The notes beneath the pieces are model-generated. The model worked only from the letters and a program-made list of their open reading frames with translations, did not search any database and was not told the DNA's origin. A program made the translations under genes and the position numbers. From assembly GCA_030428945.1 (NCBI GenBank), contig JAUIEC010000004.1:62001-126000 (forward strand): 64,000 bases of DNA, given 5' to 3'. Below are positions 33,518-42,873 of this stretch, one piece after another. This DNA comes from Phycisphaerae bacterium. Its GTDB lineage: Bacteria > Planctomycetota > Phycisphaerae > UBA1845 > Fen-1342. How positions within the stretch are numbered: the stretch's first letter is position 1; every line of letters begins with the position of its first letter.

Positions 33518-34288
33518 TCAGAACGACCGGTCGCGGGCCTCGATCTGGTCGCGCAGTTCGGCGGCCAGTTCGTAGTCTTCGGCGTCGATGGCTTCGGCGA
33601 GGGCCTGTTCCAGGCGAACGAGGCTGCTGGCGGGGAGTTTCTCGTTGATCTCCTCGCGGAGTCCCTCGAGCACGCGAATCTCGGCGAAGACGTCGCGCGG
33701 TTCGGGCAGCAGGTCGCCCTCGTCCTCGTAGCCTTCGAGGTTCTCGAGGTCGGTGATCGCCCGGGCGACGATCCGCAGGGCCTGTTCGAAGCGCTCCTGG
33801 TTCAGGGCGTGATAGGCCCGGGCGCGGGCGTTCATCATCATGACATAGGCCCGCTGCGTTTCGAGCGCGGTCTGGTCGTATTCGGTTTCGCCGTACTCGG
33901 CGCAGAAGTCGATCGTGCGGAGGTTGTGCTCGGTGTCGCGGGCCACGCGGGTGAAGTCTTCGAGCACGAAGAACGACAGGTACCGCTGGTAGTACTGGTG
34001 CGCTTCGTGCCGCAGTTCGCGGCAGGCGTCCGAGGTGATCGCGAACGCCTCGTCGGTCCCGTGGCGGTCGAGGTGCTGCTGCAGGCGGCGCTCGAAGTAG
34101 TGCAGCAGCGAGGGACTGCCGTACGGGCGGGTGCCGTCGGGGCGATCCTCGAGTTCGAACTGCAGCAGGCCGAGATCCACGCGGGTCTGGATCTTCTCGC
34201 GGCCGTCGACCCCGATGACCTTGCGGACCGAGATCTTGCCCGGTTCGTACTCCCAGCCGTCCAGAATGGCGTGCAGGTCGGTTTGCAT
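33518..34288 (-). CDS. UvrB/UvrC-motif domain protein, unknown function
   Basis: A 256-residue protein starting MQTDLHAILDGWEYEPGKIS. Its last 30 residues match the UVR motif that joins UvrB to UvrC (LEQALAEAIDAEDYELAAEL then RDQIEAR). The central part is helical and rich in Glu/Arg/Tyr (residues about 85-190). UVR motifs also occur in McsA and chaperone-type regulators; the remaining sequence is not recognised. It is divergent from rsmD with an 84-base gap. No ribosome binding site is evident before the chosen ATG. Confidence 0.65.
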   Translation of the reverse strand: MQTDLHAILDGWEYEPGKISVRKVIGVDGREKIQTRVDLGLLQFELEDRPDGTRPYGSPSLLHYFERRLQQHLDRHGTDEAFAITSDACRELRHEAHQYYQRYLSFFVLEDFTRVARDTEHNLRTIDFCAEYGETEYDQTALETQRAYVMMMNARARAYHALNQERFEQALRIVARAITDLENLEGYEDEGDLLPEPRDVFAEIRVLEGLREEINEKLPASSLVRLEQALAEAIDAEDYELAAELRDQIEARDRSF

Positions 34289-34372
34289 GCTGGAGGTATC
34301 GGCGATTTGGCGGGCTTCTCTGAGCGGCCGTCGAGGATTGCCCCCGGCCGGCGGTCTCGCTAGCGTACCGGC

Positions 34373-34951
34373 ATGCGCGTAATTGCAGGCCAATACCGAG
34401 GGTTACGGCTGGACGCCCCGGACGGCGACCAGACCCGCCCGATCACCGATCGGGTCAAGGAATCGCTCTTCAACGTGCTGACGCATCGGCTGGGCGAGGA
34501 CGGGATGTTACCGGACGTCCACGTCCTCGACCTGTTCGCCGGGGCGGGCTCGTACGGGATCGAGGCCCTCTCGCGCGGGGCCGCCTCGTGCCTGTTCGTC
34601 GAACGCAACCGGCGGACCCTGAAGACCCTGCGGGCCAACCTCGCCCGCCTGCACGACGCCGCGGCCACGATCGCGACCGAGAACGTCTGGTCGATGCGGA
34701 TTCCGCCCGCGCCCGACGAGGGCGGGTACGGCCTGGTCTTCGTCGATCCGCCCTATCGCGATGTCGACGGTCGGCCGCGGGTGCTCGACCTGCTGGAACG
34801 CGTCGCCCCGAAACTGCGGCCGGGCGGGTTGCTGGTCTTCCGCTGGGAGGTCGGCTCCCCGGTCAACCTCGAGGATCTGCAGGACCTGGCACTGGTCGAG
34901 GAGCGGACCTGGGGACGGATGGCGATCGCATTGCTCGGTCATCCGGCCTGA
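34373..34951 (+). CDS. rsmD: 16S rRNA (guanine966-N2)-methyltransferase RsmD
   Basis: A 192-residue SAM-dependent rRNA methyltransferase. MRVIAGQYRGLRLDAP and TRPITDRVKESLFNVL form the typical N-terminus. LDLFAGAGSYGIEALSRGA is motif I, and Asp125-Pro-Pro-Tyr128 in VFVDPPYRD is the catalytic motif IV. It modifies G966 of 16S rRNA during 30S assembly. The 34,952-35,190 gap that follows contains no gene or repeat I can support. Confidence 0.95.
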   Translation: MRVIAGQYRGLRLDAPDGDQTRPITDRVKESLFNVLTHRLGEDGMLPDVHVLDLFAGAGSYGIEALSRGAASCLFVERNRRTLKTLRANLARLHDAAATIATENVWSMRIPPAPDEGGYGLVFVDPPYRDVDGRPRVLDLLERVAPKLRPGGLLVFRWEVGSPVNLEDLQDLALVEERTWGRMAIALLGHPA

Positions 34952-35190
34952 AGTCGATTGGTCGTTGGCAACCCTACAGCCGGACATTACAGTCACGGTT
35001 CACGAGTTTCTGATACCAGGTCTGCAAGGCAACAGTAGGCGCGGGCAGGGATCGCCACGTCGTTTCCCGGTCCGCGACGAGCGGCGGCAGGTGACAGGCC
35101 CGACGCGGGGCACCGACGGCCCGCTCGCGGTCGCACCTTCGCCGACGCAGGCCGGTCCGTCCGGTCTTTCCATACAAGCGAGCCCATCCC

Positions 35191-38100
35191 ATGCTGACTC
35201 TTCTTCTGGCCGAGAACGCCCCCGGCAGCACCTGCGGAGCGCTGGTCTGTCCGCTGCTGGCGCTGGCGGCGATCCTCAAGTGCATCGGCATGTTGCGGAA
35301 GCCCGACACCAACCGCCTGTGCGCGATCGCGCTGACGCTGGCGTTCGGTGCCCTGGGCCTGCTGCCGGTGCTCGGTGTGCTCGCCCTGGCCAAGCCGCCG
35401 ATCCTGGCGGCGATCCTGGCGGTCTCGCTGGCCTACTGGTCGCTGCTGGTTGCGGCCGTCGTGACGGCAATCATCGGCCTGGTGCAGTGCTCGATGCGGC
35501 GGGACCTCTACCGGCACGGGCGCGGCCCGGCAATCTGGGCGCTGGTGATCGCCTGCAGCCTGATCCTGATCGGCATCGGGTCGGTCGTGTCGCGGACCTA
35601 CGGGGTCGATCTGACTTCCGGCCTGCGAACCGCCGACGCCGGCCGGACGCGGGCCCGCATCTTCGAGGACCTCAACTTCCGCATGCTGGTCCTGCCCCAG
35701 GGCTGGTCGGACATCGACATGTCCAAGGTGAACGAGGACGCGACCGTCGGCTACATTCGCCGGAATCCGGTCGTGTTCTTCGTGGTCATCGCCGAGCGTC
35801 TCGGTGTCGAGACCGGCATGACTTCGGATGCGTTGGCGGCCATGGCGCAAGGCGTGATGCGCTCGGCCGCCAGCGAGGTCACCATCGGCGAATCCGAGGC
35901 GACCCGCGTGGGCGGGATCGACGGACTGCTGTTCGACAGCACCGCGACCGTGCACGGCAAGCACCTGGCCTACACGCACTGGGTGGCGGCACACAACGGC
36001 TACGGCTACCAGTTGATGGCCTGGGGCGAACGGGCCAACGCGCGGGCCGTGGCCCGCGAGTCGGCCGTCGTCCGCGAGCACTTCGCACTGCTCGATCCGG
36101 ACCGCAAGTTCTACGCCGGGACCGCGACGGCCGCCGACATCGACCGGCCGGCGCTCGGGTTCCGCATTCGCATGGCCGACAGCGGCTGGCGCGAGACGCC
36201 CGAGGAGATCGACGCGGCCGACACCACCATGATCGCGATGGGAGACATGGTCTACCTGATCCTTCGGCCGCTTCGACTGGACGGCATCGAGCCGACCGAG
36301 GCCGACCTCGAGGCGCTGCTGCTGCCGGACGAGCATGTGGCCACCCAGTCGTGGACGCGTCGTGAGGACACGCGCTTCGGCAACCTGCCCGGGCGTCTGC
36401 TGGAGTGGGAGTCCACTGCCGACGGCGCGCCGCTCTCCTTCCGGGCCCGGGTCGTGCGCGGCGAGCACTTCGCCTATGCCGTGACCGGCTGGGGCCTGCA
36501 GTCCAGCAGGGCGCTCGAGACCCTGGAGGCGTTTCTTTCGCGGATCGAACTGCTCGACGAGGTCGTTCCGGTCGACGATCTGACCGCGGAGGAGCGCGAG
36601 CGGCAGGCCGACCAGATGCTGCAACTGCGCCAGATCGCCCAGCAGCGCCAGGACTGGCCGATGGCGCTGCAGTACACCGAGCAGGCCCACCGCCTGGCGC
36701 CCGGCAACGTGAATATCCTGAACATGCTCGCCTGGGCGCACGAGGATCTCGGGCAGCACGCCCGGGCCCTGGCCGTGCTCGACGAACATGGTTCGCGTCA
36801 CGGGGACGATCCGCGGGTCGAAGCCAACCGGGCCTTTCAGATGGTGCGGCTGGGCCGCGTGCACGAAGCGGTGGCGCTCTATGCCGCCCAGTTCGCCGAT
36901 GGGCTGCAGGACGATGCCTACTTCGAGGACTATCTCGATCAGCTTGACGCGCTGGAACGCTACGACGAGGCGATCGCCGCGCTGGAGGCCAACCCGCGGT
37001 ACAAGACCGAGCACGCCCGAGCCCTGCGAAAGGCCTCGCTGCTGCGCGGCAAGGGCAGCTTTGACGAAGCCCTGGCGATCTACCACGACCTGCAGAACCC
37101 GGACCACCCCGACCCGACCATGACGCTGCGGATCGCCGACGCCCAGTTCGACGCCGGCCAGTACATTCCCGCCCGGGCCGCCTGTGACGGACTGGTCGCC
37201 GACGGCACCCGCAACGCCTACGTGCACTACCTGCGCGGACGCTGCGAACTCGAACTGAACCGCTACCCCCAGGCCAAGGAGGCGTTCGAGGCCGCCCTGC
37301 AGCTTGACCCGACCGACAACGCGGCCGAAAGCTATCTCGACTATGTCTCCGGGCTGCTGGGGCAGGGCGACAACAGCATGCTGAAGCGGCCGCTGGAACC
37401 GGTCGAACTGCCGGACGAGATCGCGGCCGCGGTGGCCGGCGCGCGTCCGCCGACGGACCCCGCCGACGAGGGCTCCCTGGTCGAGACGGACATCACCGCG
37501 ATCTCGTACGAGCCGGGCACGGCTCTGCGGACGACCCGCTACCGCACGATCCAGGTGCAGAGCGACGACGGTGTCGCCGACTGGAGCACGCTGGTCTTCG
37601 ACTTCGATCCGCTCGGCGAGGACATCTTCGTCAACTGGGTGCGGGTCAGCGACCTCGACGGCACGCTGCTGACCGAGGGAAGCGTCGACGACTACTACGC
37701 GCTCGACAGCACCGACGGCGAGGCCAGCCAGGACAAGCACGTGCACATCCCGGTTCCGGGCGTCCGGGCGGGCGTTCGCATCGAGGTCGCCGTCACCTGG
37801 GAGAGCCGGCCGGGGCCGGAACACTGGCCGTACCGCGAGGAGATCTTCGCGCCGCCCACGCCGACCGGACTGCACGGACTGGTGGTGCGCGGTCCGCTCG
37901 ACACGCTGCGTTCCGAGTCCTCGCCGGAAGTGACCCGGCTGGAGGGTGAAGGCTGGCGGGCCTGGATCCAGCGCGACCTGCCGGCCTTCGCGTGGGAACC
38001 GTTCCAGCCGACCTACGACGCGTGGATTCCGACCGTCGCGATCTCGGATGCCCGCGCGGCCTGGACACCGATTGGCGACGCGTACCTGGCCTCGATCGCC

Positions 38101-39234
38101 GAGAAGCTGGGACCCGATCCCGAAGTCGAGCGAACCGCCCGCGAGGTGGCCGGCGACCTGTCCGACCCCGACGCGCGGCTCGCGGCCCTGGCGGCGTACG
38201 TGCAGAAGAACCTGACCTACAAGGCGATCGAGTTCGGCGTTCGGGCCCGGCAGCCGAATCCTCCGGCGGTCACGCTTCGCAACCGCTACGGAGACTGCAA
38301 GGATCACGCGGTGCTGCTGCAGCAACTGCTCGCGGCCGCCGATGTTCCCGCCCACCTGGCGCTGATGAACACCCGCGAGGTCGTCCGCACGGGCATGCCG
38401 AGCCTCGACCAGTTCAATCACATGGTCGTGGCCGTCCCGCAGGGCGGCGGGTATCAACTGCTGGACTGCACCAACAAGACGGTCGCGCCGGGACGCGGGC
38501 CGTCGGCGGTCCTGGCCGACGAGCAACTGCTGATCCTTCGCCCGGGCGCGTCGGAGATGATCGAATCCGAGCCGTATCCGGACGACCTTGCCAGTGTCGA
38601 AATCGAACGCACGGTGACCCTGGCGGAGAACCTGCGCGACCTCGAGATCCGCGAGACGGTCCGGCCGCTGGGCGCCTATGCCGACGCCCTGCGGTCAGCG
38701 TTCCGCGGAAGCTCGCCGCGCGAAATGCGCGAGACCGCGCAGGCGTACCTGGACAGCGATCGCGGGCTCGAACTGGTTTCGGTCGAGGCGGCCGGGATCG
38801 ACGAGTGGGACCGGCCGCTGGTGCTTTCGTTCGACTACCGGGCCCGTGACCGCATGCATCGCAGCGGGGCGCAGCTTCGCGGGGACCTGCCACTGCCGTG
38901 GGCCCGCAGCTACTTCCGTCCGCGCCGCATGACGGACGAACGGACCTCGCCGCTGAACTTCAACCTGTCGGCCACGTTGAAGACCACCACGCGGCTGGAA
39001 CTGCCGCCGCAGGTCGCGGTCGCGGATGCTGTCCGGTCTCCGCGGAACGTCGAGACGCCTGTGCTGCAGTACTCCGCCCGGTTCGACGAGATCGACGGCG
39101 CGCTGCGCCGGATCACCCGCCTGCGCCGCGTCCGCGGGCTGTATCCGGCCGGGGAGTACGAGCGCTACCAGACCGCCAACCAGGAGGCGATCGACCTGTT
39201 TGCCGGCCCGCTGCTGCTCGAAGTCAGGGAATAG
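35191..39234 (+). CDS. Giant membrane protein with TPRs, DUF3857 and transglutaminase domain
   Basis: A 1347-residue protein. Residues 1-140 hold about four transmembrane helices. A beta-rich extracytoplasmic region follows, then TPRs (about 480-730, for example PQAKEAFEAALQLDPTDNAA). A DUF3857 domain (about 765-910) and a transglutaminase-like domain come last, the latter with triad Cys1036 (RYGDCKDHA), His1077 (QFNHMVV) and Asp1092 (LLDCT). DUF3857-transglutaminase proteins are widespread in planctomycetes and Bacteroidetes and may process or cross-link surface proteins; the substrate is unknown. It stands alone, with hairpin and repeat sequence after the stop. Confidence 0.85.
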   Translation: MLTLLLAENAPGSTCGALVCPLLALAAILKCIGMLRKPDTNRLCAIALTLAFGALGLLPVLGVLALAKPPILAAILAVSLAYWSLLVAAVVTAIIGLVQCSMRRDLYRHGRGPAIWALVIACSLILIGIGSVVSRTYGVDLTSGLRTADAGRTRARIFEDLNFRMLVLPQGWSDIDMSKVNEDATVGYIRRNPVVFFVVIAERLGVETGMTSDALAAMAQGVMRSAASEVTIGESEATRVGGIDGLLFDSTATVHGKHLAYTHWVAAHNGYGYQLMAWGERANARAVARESAVVREHFALLDPDRKFYAGTATAADIDRPALGFRIRMADSGWRETPEEIDAADTTMIAMGDMVYLILRPLRLDGIEPTEADLEALLLPDEHVATQSWTRREDTRFGNLPGRLLEWESTADGAPLSFRARVVRGEHFAYAVTGWGLQSSRALETLEAFLSRIELLDEVVPVDDLTAEERERQADQMLQLRQIAQQRQDWPMALQYTEQAHRLAPGNVNILNMLAWAHEDLGQHARALAVLDEHGSRHGDDPRVEANRAFQMVRLGRVHEAVALYAAQFADGLQDDAYFEDYLDQLDALERYDEAIAALEANPRYKTEHARALRKASLLRGKGSFDEALAIYHDLQNPDHPDPTMTLRIADAQFDAGQYIPARAACDGLVADGTRNAYVHYLRGRCELELNRYPQAKEAFEAALQLDPTDNAAESYLDYVSGLLGQGDNSMLKRPLEPVELPDEIAAAVAGARPPTDPADEGSLVETDITAISYEPGTALRTTRYRTIQVQSDDGVADWSTLVFDFDPLGEDIFVNWVRVSDLDGTLLTEGSVDDYYALDSTDGEASQDKHVHIPVPGVRAGVRIEVAVTWESRPGPEHWPYREEIFAPPTPTGLHGLVVRGPLDTLRSESSPEVTRLEGEGWRAWIQRDLPAFAWEPFQPTYDAWIPTVAISDARAAWTPIGDAYLASIAEKLGPDPEVERTAREVAGDLSDPDARLAALAAYVQKNLTYKAIEFGVRARQPNPPAVTLRNRYGDCKDHAVLLQQLLAAADVPAHLALMNTREVVRTGMPSLDQFNHMVVAVPQGGGYQLLDCTNKTVAPGRGPSAVLADEQLLILRPGASEMIESEPYPDDLASVEIERTVTLAENLRDLEIRETVRPLGAYADALRSAFRGSSPREMRETAQAYLDSDRGLELVSVEAAGIDEWDRPLVLSFDYRARDRMHRSGAQLRGDLPLPWARSYFRPRRMTDERTSPLNFNLSATLKTTTRLELPPQVAVADAVRSPRNVETPVLQYSARFDEIDGALRRITRLRRVRGLYPAGEYERYQTANQEAIDLFAGPLLLEVRE

Positions 39235-39237
39235 GCT

Positions 39238-39316
39238 GCCGAGCCGGGGCTCGGCAAGGGAACAGGGAGCAGGGCCACACCTCCGGAGCCGACCGCGTCC
39301 TGGTTATCTGCTTACC
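39238..39316. terminator. Hairpin plus composite repeat between convergent genes
   Basis: GCCGAGCC (39238-39245) and GGCTCGGC (39248-39255) pair perfectly four bases after the preceding stop, without a T-tract. AAGGGAACAGGGAGCAGGG follows. GGTTATCTGCTTACC near 39302-39316 is AAGTRAGC-type on the minus strand and contains the TAA stop of the FecCD permease gene. Confidence 0.65.
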
Positions 39317-40280
39317 TGACTCTGCTCCCGGCGGTGCCGCGGGTGGCGAGCAGGTAGAAGAAGAAGCCGGCCCCGAGCATGTTGGTGACGACGCCGACGG
39401 GGGGCTCGATCGGCAGCAGGCGGACGATTCCGTCGCAGACGGCCAGGAATGCCGCGCCGGTCAGTGCGGCCGAGACGACCAGCGGCATGGTTCGCGGGCC
39501 GACCAGGTTGCGGCAGATATGCGGGACCACCAGGCCGACGAACGCGATCGGCCCGCAACTGGCGGCCACCACGGCCGTCAGGACGCCGACCAGCAGCAGG
39601 CAGCCCCACACCAGGCGGTCGACCGATACCCCTCGCGTCGCCGCGAGTTGATCGCCGAACATCAGCAGGTCCAGGCCGCGGTGGTTGGCCAGCATGATCG
39701 CCAGGGTCGGGCCGAGCAGCAGGGCGATCTCGAGCGAGGCCCGCCAGCGGGCGCCGGCCAGCGAACCGATCATCCAGATGACGATGTCGTTGGTGACGTG
39801 CTTGTTGGCCACGAAGACGATCAGCATGATCGTCGCCCCGCACAGGTACGAGACGCAGACGCCGCCCAGCAGCAGCACACTCATGTCCCGCTGCGGCTGT
39901 CGGATCGCCAGCAGGTAGACGGTACCCAGGGCGGCCAGGCCGCCGAGCAGCGCGCAGAACGTCACGGCCGGCTGTCCCAGGACGGTTCCCGCGGCACCGA
40001 GCAGCAGGGCGGCGGCGGCTCCGAGTGAGGCGCCGCTGGCGACGCCGAGCGTGAACGGACTGGCGAGGGGATTCTGAAAGAGGGCCTGCAGCACGACGCC
40101 GGCGAGGGCCAGGCTTGCCCCGGACAGGGCCGCCTGCACGACGCGCGGGGCCCGCAGGCGCCAGAACGGGCTGTCGGGATCGGTGATTTCGCCGCCGGCC
40201 CAGACCGGACCGAGCAGGCTGCTGGCCGCGATGACGGCGACCGCGACGATCGCGAGCGTGACCAGGCGGGCGACCGGCAT
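39312..40280 (-). CDS. FecCD-family ABC transporter permease (siderophore/cobalamin type)
   Basis: A 322-residue permease with about nine to ten hydrophobic helices. LRAPRVVQAALSGASLALAG and LFQNPLASPFTLGVASGASL are the conserved FecCD/BtuC N-terminal signatures. FVGLVVPHICRNLVGP is the cytoplasmic loop that contacts the ATPase. It imports Fe-siderophores, haem or cobalamin. No ATPase or canonical binding-protein gene adjoins it in the window, so it is an orphan or works with the two lipoproteins upstream, which end three bases before its ATG. Confidence 0.9.
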   Translation of the reverse strand: MPVARLVTLAIVAVAVIAASSLLGPVWAGGEITDPDSPFWRLRAPRVVQAALSGASLALAGVVLQALFQNPLASPFTLGVASGASLGAAAALLLGAAGTVLGQPAVTFCALLGGLAALGTVYLLAIRQPQRDMSVLLLGGVCVSYLCGATIMLIVFVANKHVTNDIVIWMIGSLAGARWRASLEIALLLGPTLAIMLANHRGLDLLMFGDQLAATRGVSVDRLVWGCLLLVGVLTAVVAASCGPIAFVGLVVPHICRNLVGPRTMPLVVSAALTGAAFLAVCDGIVRLLPIEPPVGVVTNMLGAGFFFYLLATRGTAGSRVR

Positions 40281-40283
40281 CGG

Positions 40284-40931
40284 TCAGCGTTCCACCGGGG
40301 CCGCCTCTTCCAGGTCAACGGGGAAGAACGGCAGCGTCACCCAGTAGGCGGTCTCCCGGCCCAGCTTGGCGAGTTCGGCGTCGGCCACCTCCGGGCCGGC
40401 GTATTCGCTGGTCTGCCGCTTGTGCTCGACCAGGTGGCCGCGCGATTCGTCGGGCCAGACGCGGGCGTCGCTGGCGGGGTTTTCGCAGGCGATCACCTTG
40501 GTTCGCAGCGTGACCCGCGGGTCGAGCAGCGGATGCCCGGGCTCGACCTGCGACTGCAGGGCTTCGATCCGCACGTTCAGCACGTAGTCGGCATTCAGCC
40601 GGCGGCCGATGGTCTGAATCGGCATTTCGTCAAACTCGCGCCCGATGCTGCGCCGCAGGTCATTGACCCGCCGCAGCGGAACCAGCCGCGCGGGGGAATC
40701 GTACTGGCGAAAGTACGCGGCCGTTTTCTCGTAAAGGGCGTGCTCGAAGACCGGCATGGGGGTGACCCGGTCGGCCCGTTCGAACAGCACGGCGACGCGG
40801 GCCCCGTCGGGGAAGGTGAACTCGGGCTTGTTGATCTGTCGGGGTCGCAGGTAGTACGCCAGCGGTCCGGCCAGCTTGCAGCCGGTGCAGGTCAGCAGCA
40901 GTACGAAGGCGACCGTCCAGCGGAGCGTCAT
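40284..40931 (-). CDS. Lipoprotein, CsgG/LpoB-like fold suspected
   Basis: A 215-residue lipoprotein with lipobox LLLTCTGC. The mature part has alternating strands and helices: ARVAVLFERADR, NADYVLNVRIEAL and LLDPRVTLRTKVIAC. Its layout parallels the gene upstream (residues naming a target, then a variant strand, then a C-terminal helix), so the two look like diverged paralogues. Proteins of this layout often belong to the CsgG/LpoB/DUF799 outer-membrane-associated group; that is inference. Its ATG overlaps the upstream stop in ATGA, and the FecCD permease gene follows. Confidence 0.6.
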   Translation of the reverse strand: MTLRWTVAFVLLLTCTGCKLAGPLAYYLRPRQINKPEFTFPDGARVAVLFERADRVTPMPVFEHALYEKTAAYFRQYDSPARLVPLRRVNDLRRSIGREFDEMPIQTIGRRLNADYVLNVRIEALQSQVEPGHPLLDPRVTLRTKVIACENPASDARVWPDESRGHLVEHKRQTSEYAGPEVADAELAKLGRETAYWVTLPFFPVDLEEAAPVER

Positions 40932-41566
40932 TTGACCTTGACCTTGTGGTCGTAGAACTTGCGGGCGACCGTCAGCGAGTAGGCTTCCATCGTGGCCAGA
41001 CGCAGGTCGGACTCGTTCGTGCCCCAGGTGCTGGCGCCCTCGTCCGGGTAGACCGTTTCGACCGTCGTGCGGTAGACCGCTTCACTGGCGGGCAGGCCGC
41101 AGTCGTAGAGCTTGATCGACGAGGCGATCAGCCCGCGCAGCAGGTGGGTCGCCTCGGGCTCGCGGGTGGTGTACTGCGTCAGTTCGACCAGCATGACCCG
41201 GTCGGCCCGGAAGCGGGCGCCGAGGGTCGAGGGGTCTTCCAGGTCCCAGTCGGGGTTGTTGCGCTGGTACTCGACGATGTCGCGGGCCGGCACGAACGAG
41301 ATCCCGGTCAGGTGCGGTTCCATCGCCACGCGGAGATGCTCGGCCAGTTCGAGGCCGACGTTGGGATACTCGAAGCGCGTGTTGCTGTCGGCCCAGATCA
41401 GAATCGCGACGTGCTTGCCGGACAGGTGCGGCCACTCGGCCTTGACCTCTTCGGTCGGTTCTTCGCCGAAGAGGATGAACGGGGCGGCCAGCAGGCGGCA
41501 GCCGACGCCGGCTGTCAGCAGCATCAGCAGGCCGAGGAACGCGGGGAGCGGGTGTTTGCCGGGCAC
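40928..41566 (-). CDS. Lipoprotein paralogous to its downstream neighbour
   Basis: A 212-residue protein with lipobox LLTAGVGC. HVAILIWADSNTRFEYPNVG, GISFVPARDIVEYQRNN and FRADRVMLVELTQYTT recall the CsgG/LpoB-type sequence of export-linked lipoproteins. The start is a GTG at 41566 supported by AGGAAG seven bases upstream; the frame is open to 41626 but that would bury the signal. It heads a tight three-gene operon with the next lipoprotein and the FecCD permease. Confidence 0.6.
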   Translation of the reverse strand: MPGKHPLPAFLGLLMLLTAGVGCRLLAAPFILFGEEPTEEVKAEWPHLSGKHVAILIWADSNTRFEYPNVGLELAEHLRVAMEPHLTGISFVPARDIVEYQRNNPDWDLEDPSTLGARFRADRVMLVELTQYTTREPEATHLLRGLIASSIKLYDCGLPASEAVYRTTVETVYPDEGASTWGTNESDLRLATMEAYSLTVARKFYDHKVKVK

Positions 41567-41671
41567 GTCTGGACTTCCTGTCTGGGGGCGGGAAATATCG
41601 CGGCAGGATAACCGGTCGGAAAACATTTGCCCAGCGGCCGGCGGAGCGGGATCGCGGTAGACTGCCGGGCG

Positions 41672-42424
41672 ATGCCGGAGGATTTTCAGCTAATCTGCCT
41701 GGGCTGCGAACGCACGATGCGGGCGGAACTGGCCTGGTGCGGCGATCCGATCCTGTGCCCGCACTGCCGTACGCCGCTGCGCGTGCCGCGCGAGATCGAC
41801 CCGCACACCGAGGCGGTCCGGGCGGAACGGGCGGCCTTCACCGCCCGCGAGATCTTCTACTTTCCGTGTCCGCGCTGCGAGAACCTGCTGCAGGCCCACA
41901 CCGGGATGGTCCGCCAGCGCGGCACCTGTCCGGTCTGCACGGCCCGCTTCCTGATCCCCGCCCTCCGCCGCGGTGGCCAGCCGACCCGCGGCGAACTGCT
42001 CGCGGACGAGTCGCCCGAGATCTCGGCCCCGCTGCACGCCTTTGCCGGCAGCGGTTCGGCTGCCCCGCAGATCGTCACGCGGCCGGACGGCCAGGCGGTT
42101 ATTCAGTGCCCGCGGTGCGAGGCGCAGAGCCCGATCGACGCGGAAGTCTGCGAGCAGTGCGCGGTGCCGTTCACGCTCGAGTCGGCCCCGTCGACGGCGG
42201 CGTCGCGCGTCAGCCGGCGGGCGACCGCGTCGCTGATCACCGGGGTCATCAGCGTCGTGCTGTTTCCGGCGTTCGTGCCGGCGCTGATCGCGCTGTGGTA
42301 CGGCTTCCAGTCCGCGTTCGAGCCGACCAGCAACCGGGCCCCGCTGACGGCCGTGGCCGGCATCTGCCTGGGCGCGTTCTCGCTGCTGCTGGGCGGGGTG
42401 TGGGTCTACTGGATGATGACCTGA
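41672..42424 (+). CDS. Multi-zinc-ribbon membrane protein with DUF4190-like tail
   Basis: A 250-residue protein with three zinc-ribbon units: CLGCERTM with CPHCRTPLRVP, CPRCENLLQ with CPVCTARFLIP, and CPRCEAQSP with CEQCAVPF. Two C-terminal transmembrane helices (LITGVISVVLFPAFVPALIA and LTAVAGICLGAFSLLLGGVW) separated by a short loop resemble DUF4190. It is probably a membrane protein with cytoplasmic metal-binding sensory modules. The ATG at 41672 is preferred over one 15 codons upstream. Stop is followed by an AGGGAGC repeat. Confidence 0.65.
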   Translation: MPEDFQLICLGCERTMRAELAWCGDPILCPHCRTPLRVPREIDPHTEAVRAERAAFTAREIFYFPCPRCENLLQAHTGMVRQRGTCPVCTARFLIPALRRGGQPTRGELLADESPEISAPLHAFAGSGSAAPQIVTRPDGQAVIQCPRCEAQSPIDAEVCEQCAVPFTLESAPSTAASRVSRRATASLITGVISVVLFPAFVPALIALWYGFQSAFEPTSNRAPLTAVAGICLGAFSLLLGGVWVYWMMT

Positions 42425-42433
42425 AGCGCGCCA

Positions 42434-42475
42434 GCGAGGGAGCGCGCAAGGGAGCAAGGGAGCAAGGGAGCAAGG
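42434..42475 (+). repeat. AGGGAGCA-type tandem octamers
   Basis: GAGGGAGCGCGCAAGGGAGC is followed by AAGGGAGC units ending at 42475. The 8-bp unit repeats about four times, starting ten bases after the zinc-ribbon gene's stop and in sense orientation. A degenerate inverted counterpart may lie before 42873. Confidence 0.75.
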
Positions 42476-42480
42476 TCTTT

Positions 42481-42611
42481 GTGCCACTGCCATCCTGGCC
42501 ATCCTTGGCAGTGTCTTCTCTGCGCGGGGGTGCCACGCGGTGCGGCATCGACGCCTGAGCTTCCTCGTCGGGCGGACGCGTGGTCGGCTGCGTCGATGAC
42601 GCACCCTATGG
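42481..42611 (+). repeat. Structured 120-bp direct repeat, copy 1
   Basis: About 130 bases nearly identical to 42652-42770. It opens with a perfect hairpin CACTGCCA (42485-42492) with TGGCAGTG (42506-42513). A GGTGCC and GGCATC pair (one wobble) and TGCGTC with GACGCA around GAT follow. There is no supported ORF. Extra bases in the first loop look like a CCATCCTGG duplication. Confidence 0.85.
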
Positions 42612-42651
42612 CGGCTTGAGCCGTGCTTCTACGCGCCTGCATGTCGCGGGT

Positions 42652-42770
42652 GTGCCACTACCATCCTGGTAGTGTCTTCTCTGCGCGGGGATGCCACGCG
42701 GTGCGGCATCGACGCCTGGGCTTCCTCGTCGGGCGGACGCGTGGTCGGCTGCGTCGATGACGCACCCTAC
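42652..42770 (+). repeat. Structured 120-bp direct repeat, copy 2
   Basis: Second copy, starting 171 bases after the first. Its leading hairpin is CACTACCA (42656-42663) with TGGTAGTG (42667-42674) around TCC, so the G-C pair of copy 1 is replaced by A-T on both arms. GATGCC with GGCATC pairs perfectly here. The 42,771-42,873 remainder before the hydrolase gene shows no gene. Confidence 0.85.
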
Positions 42771-42873
42771 GGGTCCGCGCGTACCGGCGCTGCTGCCAGG
42801 GACTCGGTTTCTCTCGCCGTCCCTTGCTGCCTCGCGCCGTGGTTCCTTCGTTTTCTGGTTCCCACGGCGGAGA

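Noticed and set aside
34993..38526. 1177-codon minus-strand frame opposite the DUF3857 gene
   Set aside because: It is an antisense shadow rich in Arg, Gly, Val and His with no domain, while the plus strand has clear TPR, DUF3857 and transglutaminase motifs.
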